Shown here: piece by piece, positions 23,965 through 31,397 of the stretch | Numbering within the stretch: position 1 is the first letter of the stretch | Layout of the letters: every line of letters starts with the position of its first letter | Source: Limnohabitans planktonicus II-D5 | Lineage (GTDB): Bacteria > Pseudomonadota > Gammaproteobacteria > Burkholderiales > Burkholderiaceae_C | Assembly: GCF_001270065.2 (NCBI RefSeq) | Contig: NZ_LFYT02000001.1 | Location: 62,001-126,000, forward strand | DNA: 64,000 nucleotides | Reading direction: 5' to 3' | Notes under the pieces: model-generated | What the model was told of the DNA's origin: nothing | What the model saw: the letters and a program-made list of their open reading frames with translations, nothing else | Databases searched by the model: none | Translations under genes and position numbers: made by a program

Positions 23965-24717
23965 ATGGACTTGCCAAGACCTCGCCGTTATTTGCTGATC
24001 AACCCCAACACCAACCACTTGACCACCCAGCGCCTGCAAGATGTTTTGCTCCCCTTATTGCCGCAAGGCTTGCAGCTGGATGTGCGCACCGCTCGCTTTG
24101 GCGCGCAGTACATCGCCTGCGAAGCCAGCCACGCGGTAGCCGCACATGCTTGCCTGGATGCCTGGGCGGCACAGCGCAGCGCCTCATCCGATGCGCTGGA
24201 TGGCGTGTTGATTGGGTGTTTTGGCGACCCGGGTCTGTTCGCCCTGCGGGAAGCCAGTGCTTGCCCGGTGACTGGGCTGGCCGAGGCCTCTTTCATTCAA
24301 GCCGCATCGCACGGCCCCTTTGCCATCGTGACTGGTGGCGAACGCTGGAAGCCCATGCTGCACCGTTTGGCGGGCAGCCTGGGCTTTGGGCCACAACTGC
24401 GGCACATCGAAACCGTGGCCCCCACCGGGGCGGCACTCCAGGCCGACCCCGACATGGCCCTTGCTTGCCTCAGACAAGCTTGCCAAAGCGCAGCCCAAAG
24501 CGGCGTCTCCAGCATCATTTTGGGAGGCGCCGGACTGGCCGGTTACGCCCGGTTGTTGCAAGCCCACTGCGACCTGCCCTTGATCGATAGCGCGCAGGCC
24601 GGCTGGGATGTGTTGCATGGACAACTGGCTCCGAAAGCTCCCACAGAACGTGACGGTTTTTATGCACCATGGGTGGGACTGCCCCAAGCATTTATCAGCA
24701 TGTCGACTTGGATGTGA
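23965..24717 (+). CDS. Aspartate/glutamate/hydantoin racemase family protein
   Basis: A 250-residue protein with the family opening YLLINPNTNHLTTQRL and the two catalytic-type cysteine regions DGVLIGCFGDPG (about residue 88) and SIILGGAGLAGYA (where many members have Cys, here Ala/Gly). The missing second cysteine suggests either a non-racemase activity such as a decarboxylase-like or lyase-like member, or an altered mechanism. The ATG at 23965 follows GAGGA. It diverges from the Bug protein gene and the two probably handle one substrate. Confidence 0.8.
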   Translation: MDLPRPRRYLLINPNTNHLTTQRLQDVLLPLLPQGLQLDVRTARFGAQYIACEASHAVAAHACLDAWAAQRSASSDALDGVLIGCFGDPGLFALREASACPVTGLAEASFIQAASHGPFAIVTGGERWKPMLHRLAGSLGFGPQLRHIETVAPTGAALQADPDMALACLRQACQSAAQSGVSSIILGGAGLAGYARLLQAHCDLPLIDSAQAGWDVLHGQLAPKAPTERDGFYAPWVGLPQAFISMSTWM

Positions 24718-24731
24718 ACAAGACCCGTCCT

Positions 24732-25625
24732 TCAAACCATCAAACTCCCCCGAGCCGCCTGCACCACCGCTCGGCTCAAGCCATCGAGCAAGGCCGATGC
24801 GGCGCGGGTTTCTTGCCAGTACAGCGGCACATCGAGTGGGGTTTGGGGCACCAGCTCAAGCAAGTCGCCGCGTTGCAGGTGCGGCGCAATCAAGGTCTCG
24901 GGGTGCAGGCCCCAGCCCATGCCGGCCAATCCGGCAGTGATGAAGGCCTGTGTAGAGGGTAAGCTGTGCCTTGGCAGCTCGACGTGCCGATGGCACAGCC
25001 GCCTGACCCAGCGCGCCTGCAAGTCGTCTTGCGGGTTGAACACCAGGCTGGGGGCCTCGGCCAAGCGTCCGGCGGTCACGCCATCGGAAAAATAACGCGC
25101 CACAAACGCCGGGCTAGCGGCGGCCAGGTAGCGCATGGCACCCAGCGGGCGGCTGTTGCAGCCGGTGGCGGGCCGGGCCGTGGCGGTCACGGCAGCCAGC
25201 ACGGCCCCGCTGCGCAACCAGCCCGCGGTGTGGTCCTCGTTGTCCACAGCCACATCCATCAGCACAGGGACCTCGGCAGCAAAGGCCGAAATGGCCGGGG
25301 CCAGCCAGGTGGCCAGGCTGTCGGCATTGACCGCAATGGGCAGCGCAACGCGCGTCACGCCCTCGGGGGCCAGGGCGGGCAAGCTGCCTTGCAGTTCTTG
25401 CTCCAGCAAGCGCACCCGGTCCATGTGCTGGCAAAGCCGTCGCCCGGTGTCGGTGGCTTGGCAGGGCTGGCCGCGCACCACCAAGGCACAGCCCACGCGC
25501 TCTTCGAGCTGCCGAATCCGTTGCGACACCGCCGAGGGCGTGACGTGCAGTGCGCGTGCAGCGCGCTCAAAGCTGCCCTCACGTACCACGGCTGCCAAGG
25601 CAGACAAAGACAAATAGTCGAGCAT
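24732..25625 (-). CDS. argP: LysR-type regulator ArgP (lysine/arginine responsive)
   Basis: A 297-residue LysR regulator with the N-terminal winged helix (SFERAARALHVTPSAVSQRI, about residues 17-36) and the ArgP-typical LVVRGQPCQATDTGRRL loop. ArgP activates the basic amino-acid exporter gene argO when lysine or arginine is high. It is divergent from argO with a 75-base AT-rich gap, as in Escherichia coli-like arrangements. Long in-frame extension upstream would run through argO and is discounted. Confidence 0.93.
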   Translation of the reverse strand: MLDYLSLSALAAVVREGSFERAARALHVTPSAVSQRIRQLEERVGCALVVRGQPCQATDTGRRLCQHMDRVRLLEQELQGSLPALAPEGVTRVALPIAVNADSLATWLAPAISAFAAEVPVLMDVAVDNEDHTAGWLRSGAVLAAVTATARPATGCNSRPLGAMRYLAAASPAFVARYFSDGVTAGRLAEAPSLVFNPQDDLQARWVRRLCHRHVELPRHSLPSTQAFITAGLAGMGWGLHPETLIAPHLQRGDLLELVPQTPLDVPLYWQETRAASALLDGLSRAVVQAARGSLMV

Positions 25626-25700
25626 GGAATTAGATTTTCTAAAGTTGATTAATGAATGACAGTTTGTCTTAACCAGCAAAGACTGACAAGCTCTCACCCC

Positions 25701-26339
25701 ATGAACTTGAACGACACCATTTCCGGCGTGGGCCCCGTCTTTGCCCAAGGCCTGTTTTTGAGCCTGGGCCTGATCGTGGCCATTGGCGCGCAAAACGCGT
25801 TTGTTTTGCGCCAGGGCTTGCGGCGTGAGCATGTGGGCAGCGTGGTGGCCTTTTGCGCGGTGGCCGATGCGGTGCTGATCACGGCGGGCGTGCTGGGCAT
25901 GGCACAAGCCCTGGGCGACAGGCCCATGCTGGCCCGTGGCCTGGCTTTGGGCGGGGCGGCGTTTTTGGCCGTGTATGGCTGGCGAGCGCTGCGGCGAGCG
26001 CGCCAGGCCAGCGCGCTGGATGTGACAAGCATGGGCCAAGGTCTGAGCCTTGGGGCGGCGCTGGCCCAAGCGGCGGCGTTCACCTTGCTCAACCCGCATG
26101 TGTATCTGGACACGGTGCTGTTGGTGGGCAGCATTGGCGCACAGCAGCCCGTCCCCTTGCAGGGCTGGTTTGCGGCTGGGGCCAGTGTGGCCAGTTTGCT
26201 GTGGTTCAGCGCCGTGGGCTTTGGGGCGCGCTGGCTGGCGCCCTGGTTTGCACGTCCCCGCGCCTGGCAAGTGCTCGATGCCCTGATCGGTGTGACCATG
26301 TGGGTGCTGTCGGCCTTGTTGCTGCGCCATGCTTTATAG
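25701..26339 (+). CDS. argO: ArgO/LysE-family basic amino-acid exporter
   Basis: A 212-residue LysE-superfamily membrane exporter with the GLIVAIGAQNAFVLRQGL motif (about residues 22-39) and five or six spans. It exports arginine or lysine and is expected to be controlled by the adjacent divergent argP. The ATG at 25701 is used. A tandem palindromic repeat begins 112 bases after the stop. Confidence 0.93.
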   Translation: MNLNDTISGVGPVFAQGLFLSLGLIVAIGAQNAFVLRQGLRREHVGSVVAFCAVADAVLITAGVLGMAQALGDRPMLARGLALGGAAFLAVYGWRALRRARQASALDVTSMGQGLSLGAALAQAAAFTLLNPHVYLDTVLLVGSIGAQQPVPLQGWFAAGASVASLLWFSAVGFGARWLAPWFARPRAWQVLDALIGVTMWVLSALLLRHAL

Positions 26340-26450
26340 GCACACAAGGTTTTGGCGATGGTGGCGGTATGCGAGGCTCTGTTGCGGCGAGGGCACCGCT
26401 CCTATGGATTTGGCACGCTGAAGATAGAAATGCGTGAGAAAGGTCATCTC

Positions 26451-26799
26451 GTAGGTCGGCACTCGCAGAGTCCGACGTTTCTGAGGTTAGCGCCGATGTG
26501 GGTTATGGGCCTGGGTGCAATGCCCACAAACGTCGGGGTCTTCGACCACCGACCTACAAACGCATGGCCATGTAGGTCGGCACTCGCAGAGTCCGACGTT
26601 TCTGAGGTGAGCGCTGATGTGGGTCATGGGCCTGGGTGTACGGCACACAAACGTCGGGGTCTTCAACCGCCGACCTACAAACGCATGGCCATGTAGGTCG
26701 GCACTCGCAGAGTCCGACGTTTCTGAGGTGAGCGCTCAAGTGGGTCATGCGTCTTGGTGCACGGCCCACAAACGTCGGGGTCTTCGACCGCCGACCTAC
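26451..26799. repeat. Three tandem copies of a 107-bp palindromic repeat (family A core)
   Basis: Copies at about 26451-26557, 26572-26678 and 26693-26799 are separated by identical 14-base spacers (aaacgcatggccat), a 121-base period. Each starts GTAGGTCGGCACTCGCAGAG, then TCCGACGTTT, and ends AAACGTCGGGGTCTTCGACC-ACCGACCTAC, so the outer arms can fold back on each other. The same ends, with a different core, occur at 47246-47818. The rest of 26340-26450 and 26800-26870 shows no gene. Confidence 0.9.
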
Positions 26800-26870
26800 G
26801 GGGTGACGGGAATAATTGGGATCTGACCCCAATGAAAGAGGCAGGTTGCTGACGGCATGAATCGGCTACA

Positions 26871-26898
26871 AAAAAACCGCTTCGCAGCGGTTTTTTTT
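26871..26898. terminator. Bidirectional rho-independent terminator ending the puc run
   Basis: AACCGCT-TCGC-AGCGGTT hairpin flanked by an A-run on the left and eight T on the right, so it works in both directions. It lies 19 bases beyond the stop of the 31-aa gene and marks the end of the 16.5-kb minus-strand photosynthesis run. Confidence 0.9.
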
Positions 26899-26916
26899 GA
26901 AGTCAGGTTTGAGGCA

Positions 26917-27012
26917 TCACTTGCGTGGGCCTTTGGGTCGGTTGAACCAGTTGGCCAGCATGAACAGGCAAAAAACCACGAACATGATGATGAGGATGTG
27001 TTTGATTTCCAT
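26917..27012 (-). CDS. 31-aa single-span membrane protein after pucC
   Basis: MEIKHILIIMFVVFCLFMLA, then NWFNRPKGPRK. It is one hydrophobic helix (about residues 5-21) with a basic C-terminal tail, which would place the tail in the cytoplasm. A good TAAGGA ribosome site lies 7 bases ahead of the ATG, the gene is 48 bases after pucC in the same direction, and a terminator follows directly. I do not recognise a family. Position suggests a small accessory subunit or assembly factor for LH2, but that is inference. Confidence 0.65.
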   Translation of the reverse strand: MEIKHILIIMFVVFCLFMLANWFNRPKGPRK

Positions 27013-27060
27013 GGCTTTTCCTTAGGTTGAGGGTGAAGGGGTTCACGCGGGGTGGCAGCA

Positions 27061-28458
27061 TTATGCAGATTTGAGCGGAGGGCGTACAGCGCCACGCGCT
27101 GGCCGCAGCAAGGGGGCCATGGCCCACAGCGTCAGGGCCAGCAACAGGATTTCAAAGCCATAAACCACCGAGTAGCCCATGACCGAACTGCTGCCCAGTG
27201 CCACGCCGTCGCGCACCAGACCGCCCAGTGCCATGCCCACGCCCGCAGCCGTGGCCTGCACCGCACCCCAGGCACCCATGGCCAGGCCGGTTTGCTCTGG
27301 CGGGGCCATTTGCATGGTGGCGGTCAGGGTGCCGTGGGCAAACATACCACCGCCCAAACCGATCAGGAAAATGCCGAACGCAAACAAGGGTGCCCAGGCC
27401 AAAGGGCCAGAGGCGATGACAGCCGCAAAAGCAGGCACGCCCACCCAAGCCCCCCAGCTGGCCATGCGGTAGGCATCGCCCCCTCGGCCCAGCACACGTG
27501 AAGCCCAGGCAAAACCGATCAAGCCGCCCAAGGCCAGGTTGGCTGTGAGCAAGGTGGTGGTGGACACGCTCAAGCCCAGGATCTCGCCGCCATAGGGCTC
27601 CAGCAAAACGTCTTCCATGGTGAAGGCCATGGTGCCCAGTCCCACGGCAAGCAAACGCCGCACGGTGTTGGGGCCTTGGCAAAACAGCTGCCAAGCCTGC
27701 GAAAAGGTGTGCTCAATGGGCGTGCCGGGCTTGCGCATGCGACTGCGCGGCTCTTGTTTCCACAGGGCGACCACGTTGAGCACCAGGGTCATCACGGCCA
27801 CGGCTTGCACCACACGAATGAGCTGACCCGGGCTGTAGTCGCGCAGCAAATGGCCGAGCATCAAGGCGCTGCCAATCATGCCGACCAGTTGCATCACATA
27901 CATGAGGCCCACCACTTTGGGTTGACTCTCGGGCGGGGCCAGGTCAGTGGCCAGTGCCAAACCTGCGGTTTGCACGGTGTGCATGCCAATGCCCACCAGC
28001 ACGAAGGCACCCGCAGCGCCCACCAGCCCCACCCACGCCGGTGCCTGACTGGACTGTCCGGCACCGGCCAGGACCAGCAGTGCAAAAGGCATGATGGAAA
28101 AACCACCGAATTGCAGCAAGCTGCCCATCCAGATATAGGGCACACGCCGCCAGCCCAGTTGCGAGCGGTGGTTGTCCGAGCGAAAACCAATCAGGGCGCG
28201 AAAAGGAGCGACAAGCAAAGGCAGGGCCACCATCAAAGACACCAGCGTGGCGGGCACTTGCAGCTCCACAATCATCACACGGTTGAGGGTGCCCACCAGC
28301 ATGACCATGGCCATGCCGACAGAAATTTGAAACAGCGACAAGCGCAGCAGACGAGACAGCGGCAGATCATCGCTGGCGGCGTCGGCGAATGGCAAAAATC
28401 GCGGACCCAAGCTGGCCAGCGAGTTCGCCCAAGAAGACCGTGTTTTTGTTTTGTTCAT
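27061..28458 (-). CDS. pucC: PucC, LH2 assembly protein (BCH1/PucC MFS family)
   Basis: A 465-residue 12-span MFS-type protein that follows pucBA and is needed in purple bacteria for LH2 formation. It shares RLLRLSLFQISVGM, LVGTLNRVMIVELQVPATLV and the GFRSD loop with LhaA, and its start aligns with LhaA at the ATG at 28458. A GTG at 28506, just after pucA, would add 16 residues. A GAAA-loop hairpin lies between pucA and this start. Assignment to pucC rather than another paralog rests on position. Confidence 0.92.
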   Translation of the reverse strand: MNKTKTRSSWANSLASLGPRFLPFADAASDDLPLSRLLRLSLFQISVGMAMVMLVGTLNRVMIVELQVPATLVSLMVALPLLVAPFRALIGFRSDNHRSQLGWRRVPYIWMGSLLQFGGFSIMPFALLVLAGAGQSSQAPAWVGLVGAAGAFVLVGIGMHTVQTAGLALATDLAPPESQPKVVGLMYVMQLVGMIGSALMLGHLLRDYSPGQLIRVVQAVAVMTLVLNVVALWKQEPRSRMRKPGTPIEHTFSQAWQLFCQGPNTVRRLLAVGLGTMAFTMEDVLLEPYGGEILGLSVSTTTLLTANLALGGLIGFAWASRVLGRGGDAYRMASWGAWVGVPAFAAVIASGPLAWAPLFAFGIFLIGLGGGMFAHGTLTATMQMAPPEQTGLAMGAWGAVQATAAGVGMALGGLVRDGVALGSSSVMGYSVVYGFEILLLALTLWAMAPLLRPARGAVRPPLKSA

Positions 28459-28468
28459 AAGGGAAAGA

Positions 28469-28488
28469 CCAAGCGCTTTCGCGCTTGG
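28469..28488 (-). other. pucA-pucC intercistronic hairpin
   Basis: On the minus strand CCAAGCGC-GAAA-GCGCTTGG forms an 8-bp stem capped by a GNRA tetraloop, with no U-run. Such a structure would protect the upstream pucBA message from 3' decay or attenuate read-through into pucC, giving excess antenna peptide over assembly protein. Confidence 0.7.
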
Positions 28489-28509
28489 CCGTTCGGCGGG
28501 TTGCACCCG

Positions 28510-28701
28510 TTACTTCTTCACCGTCGCGTCAGCAGGTGCCGCAGCAACCACTTTGGCGCCGCCATTGAGGAAGCCCTTCACCCACGTGGTGTTCAAGGTC
28601 AAAGCCAGGTGCACGCTGAAGGACGCGACAGCCACAGCAGCAATGAACACGGGAATGCCCACAGAAGGTTTCACCACCAACCACATTTTCGAATAGATCA
28701 T
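28510..28701 (-). CDS. pucA: LH2 alpha polypeptide (PucA), B800-820-like residues
   Basis: A 63-residue antenna peptide that aligns without gaps to the Rhodoblastus acidophilus LH2 alpha chain: KMWLVVKPSVGIP, His31 as the B850 Mg ligand (SVHLAL) and Thr38-Thr39-Trp40. Positions 44 and 45, whose side chains hydrogen-bond the C3-acetyl groups of B850, are Phe-Leu instead of Tyr-Trp or Tyr-Tyr. That pair is found in LH3 (B800-820). An Ala/Lys-rich tail follows. It is next to pucB and ahead of pucC. Confidence 0.94.
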   Translation of the reverse strand: MIYSKMWLVVKPSVGIPVFIAAVAVASFSVHLALTLNTTWVKGFLNGGAKVVAAAPADATVKK

Positions 28702-28713
28702 GAGGTGTCCCCT

Positions 28714-28866
28714 TTACTTGAGCCAGGGTGAATAGATGTAGGCCAGCAGATGGGCAAATGCGGCAATCATGCCGAAAATCTGCGTACCCTGAATGAGATT
28801 GCGGTGAATCTCTTCCGATTCGGCCTGGGTCAGTCCCGTTGGCCAGACTTTGTCTGAGTCAGACAT
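28714..28866 (-). CDS. pucB: LH2 beta polypeptide (PucB)
   Basis: A 50-residue antenna peptide too small for routine calling. It has the beta-type opening WPTGLTQAESEEIHRNLIQG, whose first His binds or neighbours B800, then IFGMIAAFAHLLAYIYSPWL with the B850 His ligand. A clear AAGGAG ribosome site precedes the ATG at 28866. No PpsR operator was found between crtC and this gene, so it may depend on read-through from the superoperon or on an unrecognised promoter in the 138-base gap. Confidence 0.94.
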   Translation of the reverse strand: MSDSDKVWPTGLTQAESEEIHRNLIQGTQIFGMIAAFAHLLAYIYSPWLK

Positions 28867-29004
28867 AGTTATTCTCCTTGCAGAAGACGTGCACGGCCCG
28901 CACGAGGGCTATTCTTGACCACCATGGCCAGGAATGGGGTTGCCTTGAAAGTGCACGCACGGCGGCCCATTCGGCCGGTTTGCACAAGTTCAAGGTTGTT
29001 CATC

Positions 29005-29868
29005 TCAAGCCCGCCTTGGCATGCGCCAGGGCAGCATGGCTTGAACCACCGGTGACACCAAACGCGGCACCGACAGGGTTTCATGGAAGGCCAGCAAATG
29101 CTGGCCCGCGAAATTAAATTGCAACAAGGCACGTTGGTAAAAGGGCGTGTCTTCGAGTTGTTCTTGCACCCTCACCGCGTTTGCACTGCGCATTCGGCGG
29201 TTGATGCGCCATCCGGTTTTGGGCAGGGCCTGCACTGGCGGCGCAGCAATGGGTTCGACCGCGCCTTGGGGTGTGAAAAGCAGCGACAACACACGGTCTT
29301 CGGCTCCAGGCGCTTGCATGTCGTAGAAGACCACGGTGCTGCCATCGCGCATGCGGGCGCGGGACCAGTCCCAGGTGTGAAATCCCCGTTCTACGGGCTC
29401 ATCGCCCTCATTCGAATCGAGGTAGGCATGGCCTTGCCACTTCAGATCGGGCGCGTCCAGCGCGACCTCGATGCGCGAGGCCGGTGCCAGTGGCCCCCAG
29501 CGGTGACGACCGGCTTCGTCCAAAGGCGTGGCGTAGCCAAACAGTTGCTGCGGCCAGAGCTTGATGTGGCCGCGCACACGGCGCGGGATGGGCACACACA
29601 CCTCGTCTATGTCGATGTGAAGGCAATCGCCGTCCCAGCTCAGTTGGCTCGGTCCAATGGTGAACTGGCGGGCGCTGCGGACACAGTGGCGCTGGCCGCG
29701 CTCGGTCATGGCCCAGCGGCCTTGGCCTTTGCTGTAGATGGCCACATTCAGGGCGCAGTGGTGGTCGGGGTTGGCCGCACCGCGTTTGCGTGCCCAGGCG
29801 TAATAAGGCGAGAACACACTGCCGACAAAGGCAATGAGGGTGATGCCGTGTTGGCCGCAATCACTCAT
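29005..29868 (-). CDS. crtC: Carotenoid 1,2-hydratase CrtC, 5' end uncertain
   Basis: A CrtC-family lipocalin-fold protein that hydrates the 1,2 double bond of neurosporene or lycopene. The first ATG (29868, ATGA overlap with crtD) gives 287 residues starting MSDCGQHGITLIAFVGSVFS. However the same frame upstream, back to about 29928, reads EPRFDQHVPDGGYLWWYVDA, which looks like the conserved first strand of the family. No ATG, GTG or TTG lies in frame near it. Either the protein starts at 29868 without this strand, or a non-standard start, slippage from crtD or a sequence error is involved. Confidence 0.85.
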   Translation of the reverse strand: MSDCGQHGITLIAFVGSVFSPYYAWARKRGAANPDHHCALNVAIYSKGQGRWAMTERGQRHCVRSARQFTIGPSQLSWDGDCLHIDIDEVCVPIPRRVRGHIKLWPQQLFGYATPLDEAGRHRWGPLAPASRIEVALDAPDLKWQGHAYLDSNEGDEPVERGFHTWDWSRARMRDGSTVVFYDMQAPGAEDRVLSLLFTPQGAVEPIAAPPVQALPKTGWRINRRMRSANAVRVQEQLEDTPFYQRALLQFNFAGQHLLAFHETLSVPRLVSPVVQAMLPWRMPRRA

Positions 29869-31397
29869 GGCGTCGACATACCACCAAAGGTAGCCCCCAT
29901 CTGGAACGTGCTGGTCGAAGCGAGGCTCGCCATCACGGCCTCGGCCGCCCGCTGCCCGGACAAAGCCGCCATCGGCACACCCGGCCCCGGGTGCACGCTG
30001 CCCCCCGCCAGATACAGGCCCGTCAGCGCGCTGCTCGCGCCCGGCCGCTTGAAGATGCTGGTCCAGCCGTGCGTCGCCTGCCCATACAGCGCTCCCCCGC
30101 TGGCCGGAAAGCGCCGATGAAAGTCCTGCGGTGTCGTGCGCAGGCTGTTGGCTGCTGTGGCTTGCAGTTGCAGACCCAGTTGGCGCAGGTGCTGAAAAGT
30201 GTGCGTTTGGCATTGTTCTATAGCCTCCTCGGTGATCGCGTTGCCATCACCGCAGGCAGGGGCGTTGACCAAACAAAACAGGCGCTCGGCTTGGCCGGAT
30301 GCCAGCTGTGCTGGGCGGTCTTGTGCGCAGACATAAACTGTGGGTTGCAGTGGCAGGCGCTGGCGCTCGAAGATGTCTTCGAACTCGCTGGCGTAGGTGT
30401 TTTGAAAAAACACGTTGTGCCGGTCCAGAGCCACACCATCGGCGGGGGCGTGCATGGACCAGGTCAATGCCGACAAGGAGCGCGGCGGCGCAGTCTGGGG
30501 CACGGCTTGGCGCACCTCGTCGCCCAGCAGGCCCTGGCGCAAAGCGGCCGAGTCGCCATTGAAGATGACGCGGTCGGCCGGTAAAAACTCACCCGACTGC
30601 AGGTGAACACCACACACCCGGCCCTGGCGCTTTTCGATGCGCTGGCAGGTGCTGTGGTAGCGGAACACGGCCCCGCCTCGGCGGGCCACACGGGCCAAGG
30701 CCTGGGCCATACCGACCATGCCGCCTTCAACCGACCAGACGCCGTCCATCTCGACTTGCGCAATCAGCATGAGGGTGGCAGGCGACTGCCAGGGTGATGA
30801 ACCGCAGTAGGTGGCGTAACGGGCAAAGAGTTGACGCAATCGCGGGTCAGTGAATTGGTGACCCAGTTGCTGCCACAGGCTGCGCATGGGTCCCAGCTGG
30901 GCCAAAACGCCCAAACCTTTGAACCCGAGATCGCCCATGAAACGCCCCATGCTGGGGCGCTGGGCGCGGATCATCGGGCCTTCGAGCGTGGCATAAAGCT
31001 GGCGTGTGGTGTTGCAAAAAGCACGGAAGCGCCGGGCTTCGTCACCGCCAGACCATGCGGCAATGGCCGCTTCACTCTCTTGCGCATTGGCCGACAGATC
31101 GAGCTGGCTGCCATCGGGCCAAAAATGCCGCGCCAGCACTTGCAGGGGTGTGATGCGCATCTCGGCCTCGACACTGGTGCCCACGCTGCGCAGCAAGGCG
31201 TCAAACACCCAGCGCATGGTGAACACGGTGGGGCCGCTGTCGATGTGGGCGCCGTTCACCTCGCGGCTGTGCACCTTGCCACCGGGTGCACCAGAGGTCT
31301 CGACCACAGTGACATCCAAGCCTTGGTGAGCCAGCACGATGGCGCTGCACAATCCGCCCATACCCGCACCCACGATGACCACCTTGTGCTCAGACAT
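29865..31397 (-). CDS. crtD: 1-Hydroxycarotenoid 3,4-desaturase CrtD (methoxyneurosporene dehydrogenase)
   Basis: A 510-residue CrtI-like FAD enzyme with the dinucleotide motif VVIVGAGMGGLCSAIVLA at residues 6-23 and the C-terminal GLYLAGGSVHPGPGVPMAAL motif. It acts after CrtC in spheroidene synthesis. The last about 20 codons are also read, in another frame, as what looks like the N-terminus of CrtC. The start overlaps the end of crtA by 8 bases. Confidence 0.93.
   Translation of the reverse strand: MSEHKVVIVGAGMGGLCSAIVLAHQGLDVTVVETSGAPGGKVHSREVNGAHIDSGPTVFTMRWVFDALLRSVGTSVEAEMRITPLQVLARHFWPDGSQLDLSANAQESEAAIAAWSGGDEARRFRAFCNTTRQLYATLEGPMIRAQRPSMGRFMGDLGFKGLGVLAQLGPMRSLWQQLGHQFTDPRLRQLFARYATYCGSSPWQSPATLMLIAQVEMDGVWSVEGGMVGMAQALARVARRGGAVFRYHSTCQRIEKRQGRVCGVHLQSGEFLPADRVIFNGDSAALRQGLLGDEVRQAVPQTAPPRSLSALTWSMHAPADGVALDRHNVFFQNTYASEFEDIFERQRLPLQPTVYVCAQDRPAQLASGQAERLFCLVNAPACGDGNAITEEAIEQCQTHTFQHLRQLGLQLQATAANSLRTTPQDFHRRFPASGGALYGQATHGWTSIFKRPGASSALTGLYLAGGSVHPGPGVPMAALSGQRAAEAVMASLASTSTFQMGATFGGMSTP

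Noticed and set aside
26451-26799. Tandem repeats considered as a CRISPR array
   Set aside because: Units are about 107 bp, spacers are identical 14-base sequences and there are no cas genes; this is a palindromic repeat family.
28867-29004. PpsR operator ahead of pucB
   Set aside because: No TGT-N12-ACA with symmetrical arms was found in this gap.
29869-30213. Long N-terminal extension of crtC from a TTG at 30213
   Set aside because: It would overlap crtD by over 300 bases with non-homologous sequence; only the last 20 codons look like CrtC.
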